From positions 1 to 49,727 of the forward strand of contig JBNGIS010016384.1 in the NCBI GenBank assembly GCA_049999725.1: a DNA stretch of 49,727 nucleotides, in the 5' to 3' direction. Shown here piece by piece: positions 1 through 11,460 of the stretch. A program made the position numbers and the translations under genes. The notes beneath the pieces are model-generated. The model ran no database searches and was not told the origin of the DNA. It saw nothing but the letters and a program-made list of their open reading frames with translations. Within the stretch, counting starts at the first letter, position 1. Each line of letters opens with the position of its first letter. Origin of the DNA: Haplomitrium mnioides (taxonomy: Eukaryota; Marchantiophyta; Haplomitriopsida; Calobryales).

Positions 1-1610
1 GAAAATGAGTTCTCCAATGTTTTGTTAAACTTGAGAAATTGATAATACAATGGGGATCTTTCTCTTTCAATTAAGTTGTGTAATAGTCATAAACTTCCCA
101 TTTTGTAAAATTAATCGACAAGTTGTACACTTTGTGAGTGGGCATTCTCTCGCAACGTCCTTGGAAAAAATTATCCATCCTCTCATGAACGAAAACTCCT
201 TTAGTAGATAGTTTTTTTTTTCTTGAAAATTGCCTTTAAGATCTGCATTTTTTAGATTTTGAATCCTTTGGATTCTATCATTCTCTACTACTAATATTAA
301 TTTGAAGGCTCTTCTACAGACAAAGGTACCGCCAAGAAATGTAAACTAATTTTCGACATCGAAATCTTTTCTTAGTATTCTCCACTGCAGTTTGATATCA
401 CGATTCTTCATGCTTTGTCGAAAGTACGTTTCTCTCACAGTTTTCAAAAAATCGGTCTTGCACAACGACAAGCAATTATTTTGGACAACAAGAAATTCTC
501 TTCAATCTAGAAATAGACATTGGATCTAGCTTTTTCTTCACAAAGCTCTCGTCATGATGGACTTTCCGCAAAGAATTTTTGCGTAAGGTGTTTACCCGTT
601 TGGGTTTTGGCCTATATAAAGAATTCTTATGTTGGGCTGGATGATTTGATCTGTAAGTGAATCGAGCAATAGAAGATAATTCATCTTGAAGATCTTGGTT
701 GTCATCATGAACACTGTTTGTTCCTTGACAGAATATTTTTGAGATACAAGTTTCTTCTTGGGGATTGGAAGAAACTGCACCATTCTGAAACCAATTCTTG
801 ATCAATGTCTCCATTAGAAAAAAACGTTTTCTGTAATAAAATCGGTGCTCTTTGCGATAACTCCAAAGAAATGTTGATTGATTGAGACTCTTTGCTAGAA
901 TCGCTTTCCAAAATATCATCTGAAGACTCCTCCAAAAGAATTCGATTTGTTTCAAATGTTCCAATCTCTCTATAAAAGGCAACTTGAAAAGAAATCACTC
1001 GTTGTTTGAGTGGTGCTATCGGGGAGAGTGACTCATCTTCAAAATTAAAACTGTCCTGAGATTGTATGCTGTTTGTGTTATGAACAGACACACTTTTATC
1101 ATCAATATCGACGTCCGTCTCAGATGTGGACGAAGAAAGCTCTATAATCGTCTGAAATCTCTTTGTTGAGTCTTTTTTTTTTTCAAATTTTTTGGAATAC
1201 TTAGAAGAAAGATTCAACTTTGTCTACATGATGGGTAACAAAGATCTTTTGTTGGATGAAGATTGTTTCTTTAGATCTTTGTGAGCACTGAGTTCCCTCT
1301 TTGATCCTTTGTGCACAAAATGTTGAGTCGTTAATCCTATGCGCACAGTGGATTCACTCCTTGACCCTATGCGCGTATAGAGTTGAGTCCTTGATGTTAT
1401 GGCGCATGGAGTTCACCTTCTCGATCTTTTTTAGTAGAGCGATATAATTCAATAAAAGTCATCTTTTTCCCCAGTATGCTAGCCATCACACTTGAAGCTT
1501 TTGTAACTCCATCACTTAACTCTCGAAAATTGACATTTGATTGAATCTCAAACTATCTGTCAAAAGTAACACTCTTATGTGAAGTATTATTTCAAAGAAC
1601 TATTTTAACA
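1..1610 (-). pseudogene. DUF7869 transposase-like gene, N-terminal part, copy 1 (cut by window edge)
   Basis: This stretch is a direct copy of 26208-27798, which lies upstream of a recognisable DUF7869 domain on the minus strand, so I read it as the same N-terminal region. The best open pieces are 1217-705 (170 aa, acidic and Ser/Glu-rich) and 982-476 (168 aa) in a different frame, so the reading frame is broken. The C-terminal catalytic-like domain would lie left of position 1 and is not in the window. DUF7869 proteins have an RNase H-like, transposase-like core; activity for this family is inferred. The gene diverges from the methyltransferase exon at 1919. Assignment rests on the paralogous copy rather than on a motif seen here. 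Confidence 0.5.
1255..1425. repeat. Palindrome units inside the DUF7869 N-terminal region, copy 1
   Basis: About five degenerate units of a palindrome with a central TGCGCGCA-like core occur roughly every 30 bp, for example around 1337, 1367 and 1405. They match the units at 27411-27545 in the second copy. They are relatives of the intron arrays at 2326-2515 and 35334-35650, but with different spacers. Confidence 0.65.
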
Positions 1611-1647
1611 AATATTATGAAACTCTTACAGAACTTTCAAAAGATGT

Positions 1648-1680
1648 AATTTTGTCGTTTTTTTGTAAAACGACAAAATT
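1648..1680. promoter_or_regulatory. 14-bp perfect inverted repeat in the divergent intergenic region, copy 1
   Basis: The arms at 1648-1661 and 1667-1680 are perfectly complementary around a 5-nt T-rich loop (AATTTTGTCGTTTT and its complement). The same inverted repeat sits at the same place in copy 2 (34533-34567). It lies between the minus-strand DUF7869 gene and the plus-strand methyltransferase gene. A shared promoter element or transposon-end structure are both possible; role unknown. Confidence 0.5.
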
Positions 1681-1731
1681 AAGAACTTTTTGAGAAGAAA
1701 ATGAAAAAAAAATTGGAAAGATGAAAACGAG

Positions 1732-1831
1732 NNNNNNNNNNNNNNNNNNNNNNNNNNNNNNNNNNNNNNNNNNNNNNNNNNNNNNNNNNNNNNNNNNNNN
1801 NNNNNNNNNNNNNNNNNNNNNNNNNNNNNNN
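1732..1831. other. Assembly gap, 100 N
   Basis: A run of exactly 100 N. It removes part of the divergent intergenic region of copy 1, where an upstream exon of the methyltransferase gene could lie. Confidence 0.99.
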
Positions 1832-1918
1832 CCCTTAGTGATTCCCGAACTTTTGTTCATTACATTTTTCACCTTTAAAAACATCTTTTTTTTTCTATCT
1901 TGACAATGGCCTCTTAAG

Positions 1919-2265
1919 GAATTGTTTTTAGCCTTGCCAAATCAAAGCCTCATAGGTATTTGGATGTTATCAAGGCTCTAGAGCTTGCAAGATTGGAGTG
2001 GAAATGGCAAGTCAACTACTGTTTGTTGAGAGACTCGAATCACCATCTTAACCTTTTTGTAGGTGAAGGTGAAAAATTCAATTTGGGTATAGTGGTCCAA
2101 ATTACAATGATCCGGGAAGGAAAGAAGGCCAACATCGGGTTGCTTGTGCAGGCCCAAGACTCAATAACGCTTTATTCTGCAAATCGTAAGCGAATTGATT
2201 TTTCATAATACAAGGAAAGAGATTTATGTGTTGCAAATCTTCAGGCGTCAAGGGAAGATGGAAAG
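1919..2265 (+). pseudogene. Methyltransferase gene, first recognisable exon, copy 1 (truncated gene)
   Basis: The exon starts after a T-rich tract and an AG acceptor at 1917-1918 and ends at a GT donor (gaaag|gtgag) at 2266. The translated exon reads through to ...ASREDGK, with one internal TAA at 2206-2208. It matches 34928-35273 closely (shared phrases ITMIREGKKANIGLLVQ and EDGK). The ATG at 1906 is followed three codons later by TAA in both copies, so I favour an internal exon rather than a start. The domain is not one I recognise. The rest of the gene is missing: a Gypsy LTR starts at 2516, inside the following intron. Confidence 0.6.
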
Positions 2266-2325
2266 GTGAGTTCCAAAATCTTTTTCCTTTCTCCTTTTTC
2301 CTTACGTAGTTGTAACTCTTATGAT

Positions 2326-2515
2326 GTCCATGCGAGCATGGACTCTGAAGTCCATGCAAGCATGGACTCTGGAGTTCATGCACGCATGGAATTTGAGGTC
2401 CAGGCTTGCAGGGACTTTGAAGTCCATGCATGCATAGACTCTGAAGTCCATGGGCACACGTTCTCTAAAGTTCATATGTGCTTGGACCTTGAAGTCCATA
2501 CACGTATGTCAAGCA
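2326..2515. repeat. 24-bp palindromic tandem array in intron, copy 1
   Basis: About eight units of 24 bp, each a degenerate form of AGTCCATGCGCGCATGGACT plus a short spacer. The array begins about 60 bp after the splice donor at 2266 and is cut by the Gypsy LTR at 2516. Most units differ from the palindrome by C-to-T or G-to-A changes at the CG steps. Confidence 0.85.
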
Positions 2516-4429
2516 TGTGGTCAAAGCCTTAACTCCTTTTCGATTGATTTACACCCACTTAAGGGCCGACTAGTGTTTCAAGACCTTTTATAGGAGAGGC
2601 TTTGCACCGAATGGACCCCAACTTCTACTTACCAGCTCAAGAGTGTCTGCACAACACTCAACAACACCCAAGCACACCCACCTTCCTGCACACAACTATC
2701 GTCACACTTCTCTCCATTGCCCACAGATGCAAGTCACACCCCTTCTTCAGGCCCTAACCTTGAAAGGTGCCACTTGGAAGACAGGGGCAGATAGAACATG
2801 GCATTTAGTTCTCGTCTGCAATGGCCTCTTGGTGAGTCCTCTCTTGGGAGTCTTGAGTGTATCTCTTTGGCCTCACAGTCCTGGCCACTAACCAACGGTT
2901 GCTTCAGCAGCCACCTTGCTCATTCGCATTCATTTCTCAAGGACACACATGGGTGGACGGTTATGCTATTGAGTCAATTCCGAAATATACCTTACAAGCC
3001 CAGACCTGGACCTAATCACCTTGTGTACAAACGAGAAACAGGTCCCAACATCTAATTATCACAATACAATGCTGTTAGTCCTGACTTCCTCTTTCCAGGG
3101 TGTCCTCAGGATTTGACAAATGGAATGCAGGTACTCTAAATACTAGAACTCCATAGAACTACAAACAGAACACAAATCTAACTAGACACACACTAGACAC
3201 ATTTATACATACAACCTGCCCTGCCAACATTGCAGGCCTTCTTGCTTCTCAAGAACAAATCTTTTCTCTCAACTTTCCTTCAACTTCCTCCAGCAACTCC
3301 AACCGTCCTTGAATTCTTCACCCCCACACTCTCATCCAGATAGTTTTTCAACTTTCCTTGCGAGAAGCCCAAAATTTACTTCCTCATGCTCAAAAGAGGA
3401 TTTCTTTAACTTCCATGTCTACAAGACAGTTCCCTCGACTATTGGCCACCCACTCCTCCTTGAGTTTCGAATGGATCTTCTCTGTAGTGTGCGGGCATTA
3501 ACACAACCACTCCTCTCTTGACTCCACTTGAGAATTATGACCAGAAACGCCCCCAAGAGCCCATAGGATTGATGCTCTTGCATAGACGATGCTGAGACAA
3601 CCCCAAGATCCCCCCTTGGCAGCCTCTCACGAATTCAAGACCGAAAGAACTCCCTTCAAATTCAAGTGGCGATCCACCTCCAATTGCTGATCCACCCACA
3701 ATGATGAGTCTACCTAGATTGTCTGAGACTCTAGAGCTCCACGCTTAATGATTCTCAACGCCCCTCTAGTCCACCTCCACCCCCGCTAGTCCTCCTTGCA
3801 CGAGTCCACTTGCCTCACGTGAATCTTGGTTGGAATTCTCTCCTCTCTCCCTCGTTGCTTCTTCCTCTTTGAGTTTTCTCTCACAACTCAATTTTTCATA
3901 AACAACAACCCCAAGCCCTTCGCAGCGATCCCGTCTATACCCGCTTGCAGGCGCGCGTCCCCCCCACAATTTCTTGATCAAGATCGATCCTCCTCTCTTC
4001 ACTGGACTTGGCCGTTTTTCTTGTTAGCAACCGCTTCTTGACAAGGTGACACCTGGCAGCCAACTCGGGTTTAACGGTCGTCTCTTGAAGCCTTCAAGAT
4101 CGGAAGAGGAGAATCTCGGAGAAGGCTTGGCTGAACCTTGCTTTTGATCCATAATGCTCTTAATTGCAGATTTTCGGCCTGGAATTGCCTCGCCGCTAGA
4201 CGCATTAGCAAACCCCGTAGCAGTTCCGATTTGATTTCTTTGAAGCAACACGTAGAGCGCAAATCCAAAGTTTGGTCGGAGAGGTCTTTGTGTAGAGAAA
4301 TCTGAAGAAATTTACTTGGAGAGGATTGGATTTGGAGATCAACACCGCAGATGGGCTTTGTTTCGCATCTCGCGGCTGATTCACAATTTTTCCTCGATTC
4401 TCTTCGTTGCCATACCCCAGAGATCGCTC

Positions 4430-4690
4430 GCGGACCCCCGCAAGCTACCACGCTTTCGCAAATGCTCACGGACCCCTACAAACTACCACGTGCCCGCAAA
4501 CGCTCACGAAACCCCGCCATCGCTCTTGGAACGCCATCATGGCTAGCGGACGTTCGCAAGCCACCACGTCATCCGCAACCACTCACGAGTTCTTGCAATC
4601 ACTCACGGACCCCCGCATTCATTCACGGATCCCCACCGTCGCTCGCGGACCCTCGCAAGCTACCACATGTGCTAGTTGACATTCTTCTGA
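4430..4690. repeat. GC-rich degenerate tandem array in outer LTR (G-box-like units)
   Basis: Repeated phrases such as 'ctcacggacccc', 'cgcaag' and 'ctaccacg' recur through this stretch, including one intact CACGTG at 4488-4493. The complement resembles the 79-bp repeat of the nested element's LTRs (10587-10832 and 14109-14354), so the array is shared by two related LTR families. The matching block of the right LTR is near 22090-22340. Confidence 0.6.
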
Positions 4691-5179
4691 GTCGTGTCAT
4701 CCGATGCCGCTCTGCAAAGGAGTAGTCTGATCGTCACTTTGATTGGATTCCACAGTTGACCCATTGCTGACTCGAAAGACCCCTCGGACCTTTTCTAAAC
4801 GCCACGTCATTCGCCACCGCGCCGTCCGACGCCGCCCGGCAAAAGGGTAGGTAGACCGTCGTATTGATTGGATTATGTGGTTGACCTGCTGACTCCTCCT
4901 CTCCTCTGCGGATGCCACGTCATTCGTAAAATCCGTCTCTTGCTGAGTAAGAAAAGTACTGTTGTCGTCGTTTTAGAACCCGCTTGCAATAAGAGCTGTA
5001 TGCTCACGATGCTCCCTTCGCTTAAGTTGTCTATCCGCTCGATATAAGAACCATAGCGGACTCCACGTCGATCCCCGTTGAACTTTTCAGCATCGCCCAT
5101 ACTCCTTCGATCTTTTGTCCTCGTCATTTTTGGATCTGCAATCGGTCGTCCTTTCGGTTGTCCCTTGCTTCTTCTTATA

Positions 5180-5625
5180 GCCAGATTGTTGATGGATTAC
5201 CTTTTCGCCCTCTTGATCTTCCTCTGGTCATATCGTCAATGGATCACCTTTTCGCCCTTTTAATCTTCGTTTGGTCATATCGTCGATGGATCACCCCTTC
5301 GGTACCACTTGGTTCTCCTTTGGTCAGAACCACGATAGATCGCCCTTTCGATTTTCCTCGGTTCTCCTCTAGTTAGACCCTCAATAAGTTGCCCTTTCGA
5401 CGCTCTTTCCTTGCCTCTTGACGGATTGTTGATAGGTTGCTCTTTCACATTCCTTGGTTCTTTTGATCGAATCGTTGATAAATCACCTTTTTGCCACTAC
5501 TCGCTCTTCGTCTAGTCAGACTCATGATTCAGCACCCTTTTGGCTTTACTTGTTCTCCTGTGATTGGACCCACGATAAATTTCCCTTTCGGCACTCTTTC
5601 CTTGGTCTCCGGTTGGGCTTCCCGA
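5180..5625. repeat. About 54-bp degenerate tandem array in outer LTR, left copy
   Basis: Roughly eight units built on phrases like 'gatggatcaccttttcg', 'ttggttctcctttggtc' and 'cgataaat..ccctttcg'. The last units are strongly diverged. The right LTR holds the equivalent array at about 22850-23235. Confidence 0.6.
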
Positions 5626-6170
5626 CGGATCCCTGTTAAGTGGGCTCTCCACGTAGGGAGGCGGATTGGAACCTACTTAACCGGGCTCCCCACTTAGGGA
5701 GACTCAACCCCATAAGATTTGTGGGGCCCGCCACTTTCCCGCTGAGGGTTCGTGGACTCCTTGGAACCGCCACGTGTCCTCGAATCCCATGAAGTACGCC
5801 AAGGATGCCACGTTTCTGCAGCATCTCACGGACTCCCTCAAGCTCCAAAATGGTGATGAGTTGCTGCTTTGCCGTTTCCGCTTAGCCTCGCAGTTGTCTT
5901 TCTAAGCAATCCTCTATGCTGCAGAATGGTGACAAGTCACCTTTTTGTTAGTTGCCACTTCGCTTATCCTCGTTTCGCCTTTACCTCACGACACGCCAGA
6001 CCTCCCTTAGCGGATCCCTGTTAAGCGGTCCCCCCACGTCGGAAGACGGATCAGAACCCGTTTAACCGGGTTCCCCACTTAGAGTGATGTGACCCCGTAA
6101 ACTCTTCGGGCCCCTAGGAGCCGTCACATCGCCTGTTGAATCCCGTGAAGCATGCCCGGGATGCCACGTT
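5620..6170. repeat. Internal duplication of about 375-bp spacing in outer LTR
   Basis: The block starting 'cggatccctgttaag' near 5625 is repeated near 6003. In both copies it is followed by 'acttaaccggg.tccccacttag' and then 'gaatccc.tgaag' and 'gatgccacgttt'. The right LTR shows the same pair near 23240 and 23625, so the duplication predates insertion. Confidence 0.6.
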
Positions 6171-6331
6171 TCCACAATGCCCTAAGGACTTCTCGGGCCT
6201 TTCTTCCTTCGGGTTGATTCTTCGCCTAGATCCTCCTCCTATGGTCTGATTATAGCAGTTGGCTTCTTATTACAAAGCACTTCCTTCCCTTCTCGCTTGA
6301 GCAACCCACCGTGGGGCCTCATCTTTTGAAT

Positions 6332-6708
6332 TCATCCCTTTGCCTTCTCTCTACTTGGCCTCACCCGTCGCATACTCCTTTGTATGTCAATCGTTGCCGT
6401 TGGGCAAGTCCTCGTAGTGCTGCGACTTCCGATCCACTTGCATGATGGCCCTCTGCACGAATCCTGACTGTCCTCCCCCTCGCCTTCATCTCTCGTAATT
6501 CTTCTCGTGAATTCCTTCTCACATGATTCCTCCTTGATGTTGCTGGCTCCCTCCTCCATGAATTCCTCCACGATTTATCCCCTTCAATCTCAACCCTCCT
6601 CTCCTCGAATTCTTCTGCTGCTCCGTTCTTTTGATCTCTCCTCTCACCCCTCTTTGATTTCCTCTTGATCACCTTTGTCAATCCTGCCTTTGTCACGATT
6701 TGCTGCAA
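6332..6708 (-). CDS. Open frame inside the LTR, sense strand, unknown product
   Basis: A 115-codon frame (6708-6361) with high Arg, Lys and Glu content starts MQQIVTKAG and lies on the coding strand of the element. The right LTR has the equivalent uninterrupted frame at 24322-23975, with about four fifths of residues the same by eye. A second overlapping frame (6571-6332, matched by 24185-23946) is also open. No known domain is recognised. The similarity is no higher than the LTR nucleotide similarity would give, so chance openness in purine-rich DNA is a real alternative. Confidence 0.25.
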
Positions 6709-6982
6709 GTTCCTTTGATCCTCGTGGTAGCCTTCTTATCTGACTCGTTTGGATTCCTTAGGGCTCCCTCTTGCATTGCATGATCCATGACATTCATTGG
6801 GGAAAGCAGAAAAGAAAGGAAGAGAAGGGAGAGGAGGGAGAGGAGAAAGGTATAGGATTGGCATAACAACAACAATAAAATACAAAGGGATACAAATGAC
6901 TAATGCAAACTGAAGGACTTAACAAGGCTAGAAGCTTAGTAATCACAAAAAAAAGATAAAACTCAAACACACCCAACCGACA

Positions 6983-6997
6983 TAACTCCCCTTTTAA
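6983..6997 (-). other. Polypurine tract of outer Gypsy element
   Basis: On the element strand the sequence is TTAAAAGGGGAGTTA directly before the TGTCGG start of the 3' LTR. A similar tract (CAAAAGGGAGTTA) precedes the nested element's 3' LTR at 12459. Confidence 0.7.
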
Positions 6998-7289
6998 TTG
7001 TGCAGTGACCTCGCAAACACCTTCCTCCTTCTGACCTCCTTAGGCTCCTTCGTGGCCGCTGCTCAGACCTCCCTTGCTGGGTGCCTTTAGTCAACTTGGT
7101 CACTATCTACGCCCCACTCACACAATATACTGACACGAACGAACACAACTCACTACACAATGCTACACATACAGATGTACAAAAAATTTCCACGCCTACT
7201 GTACACGGCGGCACCCTCGACATTAGTCCTTCCGGTGGTAATACCACTTGAGCCGGTCGTAATAGATCTGATTGGGAAGGTGTGCCCAT

Positions 7290-8452
7290 GTCATTGTGCT
7301 CAACTCCACTGACCCATTGTAGTGAAGCACTCTCACTAGGTAGAGCCCCATCTACAGGGTATGCAGCTTCCCGGGGAAGTGCATAAACCTGTTGTCTTAG
7401 AGCCGCACTAGATCCCCTCCTTTGAAGTCGACTGGTCTCAGCTTCTTGTCATGCTGCTTCTTGGCTAGCTGTTGCTAATGTTCCAGCCTCTCGTGCTCCC
7501 TTCCTCAGATCTCTTCTAAGGCCTCCAACTAGTGCACCCTTTCTATTTGGCTCAAGCCCTCCGCCATTCTCTCCTCAATTGTCACCCAAGGTGTGGGGAC
7601 TTCAAACTCCACCAGAACCAGCGAGTGTTGTCCAAAGACAAGGAAGTAAGGGCAGTGGCCCATGGTGGTCTTGTAGGCCAAGTTATAGGCATGGGTGGTA
7701 GTTAGCAGCTTCAGATCCCAGTCCACCTTATTGGCCGCCACCATTTTGTTCAAAATTTTGCCCATAATTCCATTGGCCCTTTCCGTTAGCCCATTAGCCT
7801 TAGGGTGGTAGGCTGTGGTTTTTCGGTGCTTGACCAAATACTTCCTTGTGAGCTCACAAATGACCTGACTAACAAAATATGTACCTTGGTCACTCACCAA
7901 CTCCAGCGGTGCCTCAAATCAGGTGAAGATCTGCTCGTAGAGGAAACGGGCCACCGTCGATGCGTCATCTTTCCTAGTTGTCCTAGCCTCCACCCACTTG
8001 GTAGCGTAGTGAGTTGAAAGCATAATGTACTTGTTCCCACGCCTCGTGGACAGAGTGATAGGCCCGATGAAGTCAATTCCCCACTTCTCAAATAGAGCCA
8101 AGGGAATGATCGGCACTAGGGGATGGTGGCACGTTGTTGCTGGTTTCCCGGTCCACAGACAGGTGTCACACCTCTTCACAAAGAAGTGGACATCCCTATG
8201 CAGGGTGGGCCACCAATACTTAGCGTCCACAATCTTCCGGATGGTGGTTTCTGCCGCAAAATGAGCATCGGCCTCTTCCTCATGCATTGCTCGTATCACC
8301 ACCATAAACTGGTCTTTCTCCAGACACCTGCGTATCTGCCCGTCCATGCCCTGCCTATGCAGCATTCCCTTGATCATGAGAAAGGGCCTCACCTTTCTGA
8401 GAAACACTGCTACTTGTTTTGGGGTGTGCTCTGGGGGAATCTTCGCCATCAA
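7290..8452 (-). pseudogene. Gypsy integrase domain
   Basis: Residues run from MMAKIPPEHTPKQ on the minus strand. The HHCC zinc domain is visible (MHEEEADAH...CDTC), followed by the catalytic core with the three acidic positions: WGIDFIGP, LVSDQGTYF and ANGLTERAN. An in-frame TGA at about 7914 separates the first and second catalytic Asp. Beyond 7529 the frame continues with stops through a C-terminal region resembling a GPY/F module (phrases FKGGDLVRL and GLYLVRVLHYNG). Integrase inserts the element cDNA; this copy cannot make a full protein. Position after RNase H is what defines Gypsy order. Confidence 0.88.
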
Positions 8453-8936
8453 TAGGAACTCATGATGTCCCCATATTTTGTGGGTCTCCCCTCCCTGACA
8501 TGGAACAAGTCTTCATCAAGGAAGGTGTCCCCCACTCCCTCTGCACTCGGCTGTCCCTCAATCCTTGAGAAGAAATCGGTATTTTGGTGTCTCTTCCCCG
8601 ACTCGATTCGCACATCAAAATCAAACTCCTGGAGTAGCAACATCCACCTCGCCACTCTCCCCATCAGATCCGGCTTGTTGACCATGTATTTCAAGGCATC
8701 ATGATCGGTGTGCAGCAAGTAGTGCCTGAATTTCTTCAGGGAGTAGATTATCCCAGGGCCTCACAGTCGATGGGCGAGTAATTCTTTTCTGCCGCTGAGA
8801 GGAGTCTGCTGGCAAAGTAGACTGGATGGTCCCTACCTTCCTCATCGAGCTGGCTCAGCATGGCTTCCACACAGAAGCCCGAAACATCCACCATCACATG
8901 GAACTCCTTGGCCCAATTTGGGGGCCCTAGGATAGG
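8449..8936 (-). pseudogene. Gypsy RNase H domain (3' part after nested insertion)
   Basis: Reads ILGPPNWAKEFHVMVDVSG..., then SQLDEEGRDHPVYFASRLLS and EKNYSPIDCEALG. It then shifts frame near 8745 and resumes with LLHTDHDALKYMVNKPDL and ARWMLLLQEFDFDV. The acidic residues of the fold can be placed at VDVS, DCEA and HTDH. The usual TDAS is VDVS here. The upstream end is interrupted at 8936 by the nested element; the missing residues are found beyond 16153, in frame. Confidence 0.85.
8932..8936. repeat. Target site duplication of nested element, left copy (ATAGG)
   Basis: ATAGG at 8932-8936 is repeated at 16149-16153. Removing 8937-16148 and one copy rejoins the RT/RNase H reading frame of the outer element across the APILG phrase, confirming both ends. 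Confidence 0.93.
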
Positions 8937-11207
8937 TGTCAATCAGTGGAATAGGGGCTAATGCGGTTTACAAGGGACCATAAGCGGCAGCGATGATAAT
9001 TCTCCAGTCTGAAGTGGTAAGATGAGCGGAAAGCACCACATTAACTCTAATAAGAAGATACGCACGGGTTACTTCATTCTTTCGATCCAAAGTAGCGGAA
9101 TCAGATTCATATTATAAAGGAAGGGGGCAAGAGCTAGAAATGTCAATGCCAGGAAGACCAGAAAGGAAGGGACCGGAAGAGAGAGGGAAGACGAGGCAGG
9201 GTGATGGGGATCGGGAGAGCAGAGGAGAGTCGCAATGGAGTGTCAGGCCGAGGAGACCACAAGACGAGGTTCAAGGAAGGTCGCGCGTCAGTAGGGCAAG
9301 GTAGGAAGCCATAACAAAGGATAACGGATCGTCAAGCAAGTCAGAACGGCGGATTCAAGGTAGGAGACAAGGGCGACATGCATCGGGGAGCAACGACAAC
9401 ACCAGAGATCGGGGGACGCCTCTTTCTCTAGGTAAGCACAAATGCTTTCCCACAGTCCGAAGTCCTCTCAAAAGAGAAAGGGTGGGAGTCCAATGCAAGT
9501 ATCGAAAGAAGTTCATCAGAGGGTAAACCCGGACAAACATCGGAATCGAGCCTTCCTAAGTGGGGAGACCTATTAAAGGGGTTCTGCTTGATCCTCTTAT
9601 GTGGAGAGGACCGGTTAAGTTGGATCCGATCAGCCTCCCTATATGGGTTCTCCACTTAATAGGGATCCGTGAAGGAAGATCCGACAGGTCCGAAGTGATA
9701 GCGAAGCGGCAATTGACGAAGCAAAGACTGGTCACTATTACGGCGGCATGGAGGATTCCTTAAGGCAACGGCGAGGCTAAGCGAGAAGGACGAAACAACA
9801 ACGGATCATAGTTACAGAATCAAGAACTCCGTGGGAAGCTGCGGAAATGTGGCAATCCCACCGCGCTTCACAGACTCAGGGACACGTGGCATTCCCAGGG
9901 AGTCCACGAGACTTAGCAGAAAATTGGGAAGCCCCGGGTAAACGGGTTCTGATTAGCCTCTCTAAGTGGGGAGACTACTTAACGAGGATCCGACAGGAAG
10001 CCCAACTGGAGACCAAGGGAATGGATGCAAAACAGTGACTTATCATGGGCCGGTCAGACAAAGAACGAGCAAGGTGAAATACTTATATATCACTGATCCG
10101 GCGAAGCGGCGAAAAGTTTGACAAGGTATGGTCTGAAAGTTTGACGGGAGTTTATGGCGCGCTTAGTTCTTATGGTGAAAAGACGATGAAGCGACAATCT
10201 AGCCAGAAGAAGAAGCAAGGGACCAACAGCCAAAAGGGTGACCTATCGGAGTTCTAGCATTGGCGAAGACGAAAGTTCAACGGGGCACGCTGAAAGTTCA
10301 AAGGGGATCCACGGGGAGTCTGCCATAGTTTCTATATCAAGAGAAGCAAAGAGTTAGCGAAGGAAGCCTTAGTTCTTATTGCGAACGGGTTGCGAAGCGA
10401 CGACAAAAGGTACCGTTCTTATTCGGCGAGTGAAATATTTGACGGATGACGTGGTGCTCTACTATGGTCCGAGGGTTCCTGCGGGTTAGCAATGGGTCCA
10501 CTACGGAATCCGATCAAGGTGACGGTCCGCCTACCCCCTTGCAGGGCGGCTTCAGACGGCGCAGTATCGGATGACGTGGAAGGCAAGACACATAGCGACC
10601 TGTGGTGTTCCAAAGACGATGACCTGATTCCGAAGAGGGACGGCTGGGTTCCGAGGGAGTTTGCGGACACGTGGCGACCTGTGGTGGTCGGAGAGCGACG
10701 ACAAGATTCCGAAGAGCGACGGCGGGGTTCCGAGGGAGTTCGCGGACACGTGGTGACTTGTGGTGTTTCGAGGGCGATGACGAAGTTCTGATGATTAACG
10801 GAGCGGTTCCGGTGGAGTTTGCAGGCACGTGGTAGCTGGCGGGGGTCCGTGAGCTCTTGCGGAAGCATGACAGCTTGCAAGGGTCTGCGGGTGATCGCGG
10901 GGGCATGGCAACGAGGAGAATCAAGAAAAAACTAGAAATCTGCCCGCGAGATACGACGGTTGGCCAATCTACGGGGTCGACCTACGAATCCAATCCTATC
11001 CCAAGTAAATGTCTTCAGATTTCTCTGCGGAAAGACCTCCTCGACAACTACTTCGGGTCTGCGCTCGAACTGATGCTTCAAAAGAATCAAACCAAGATTG
11101 CAATGGGATTGTTGAGGCGCCCAAACGGCGCAGCGATCCTGATCGCAAACCTGCAAAGGAGAGTACTACAAATCGAAGGCAGAGTTCAGCCAAGAGTTCT
11201 CCGAAAA
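8937..11207 (+). repeat. 5' LTR of nested element, 3' end deleted
   Basis: Aligns from TGTCAATCAGTGG with 12459-14729 over 2271 bp and then diverges abruptly after 'ccgaaaa'. About 1.4 kb of LTR is missing from this copy. Confidence 0.8.
10587..10832 (+). repeat. 79-bp tandem array with G-box cores, nested 5' LTR
   Basis: The phrase 'gacacgtgg' and variants starts at 10587, 10666, 10745 and 10824, an exact 79-bp step. CACGTG is intact in the last three; the first reads CACATA. Between them recur 'cgacctgtggtg' and 'ccgaagagcgacgg'. The LTR2 equivalent is at 14109-14354. Confidence 0.8.
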
Positions 11208-11460
11208 CTGGACACATGTGGCAGAAGGACCAACCCAAGACCAAGCTAAACCAATGGTCCTAACAAGTACAGATCTGGAACTCGGCAATGAGGTAGAAGT
11301 TGCAAACTCTCCCTCAGAGCTGGTTTGTGCAAACGAAGAACTGGAAGAGGAGGCAAGCTACCTTGCCACAGCCAAGGACACACGGGAGGGAGAGGCCCAC
11401 CCCATATACGAAGAGTTCAAGGAAGAATGTTGTTGGTCTAACCTTGAGTCAACCCCAAAA

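Larger units (their letters stand above)
2516..6982 (-). repeat. 3' LTR of outer Gypsy element
   Basis: Direct repeat of 20193-24592. Homology starts at TGTGGTC (plus strand) and ends in CA at 6981-6982, next to a purine-rich tract on the element strand. It is unusually long for an LTR and holds several internal tandem arrays and a 115-codon open frame. Confidence 0.85.

Noticed and set aside
2266-2532. Plus and minus frames that read through the palindrome array as repeat proteins (also 35321-35594 and 37286-37594)
   Set aside because: They lie inside GT-AG introns and are open on both strands because a 24-bp unit without stops is open by chance. Not treated as genes.
3766-6875. Many 60-130-codon frames across the outer LTR
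   Set aside because: They come from GC-rich tandem repeats, are open in several frames at once, and show no domain. Only the pair at 6332-6708 and its right-LTR partner was kept, at low confidence.
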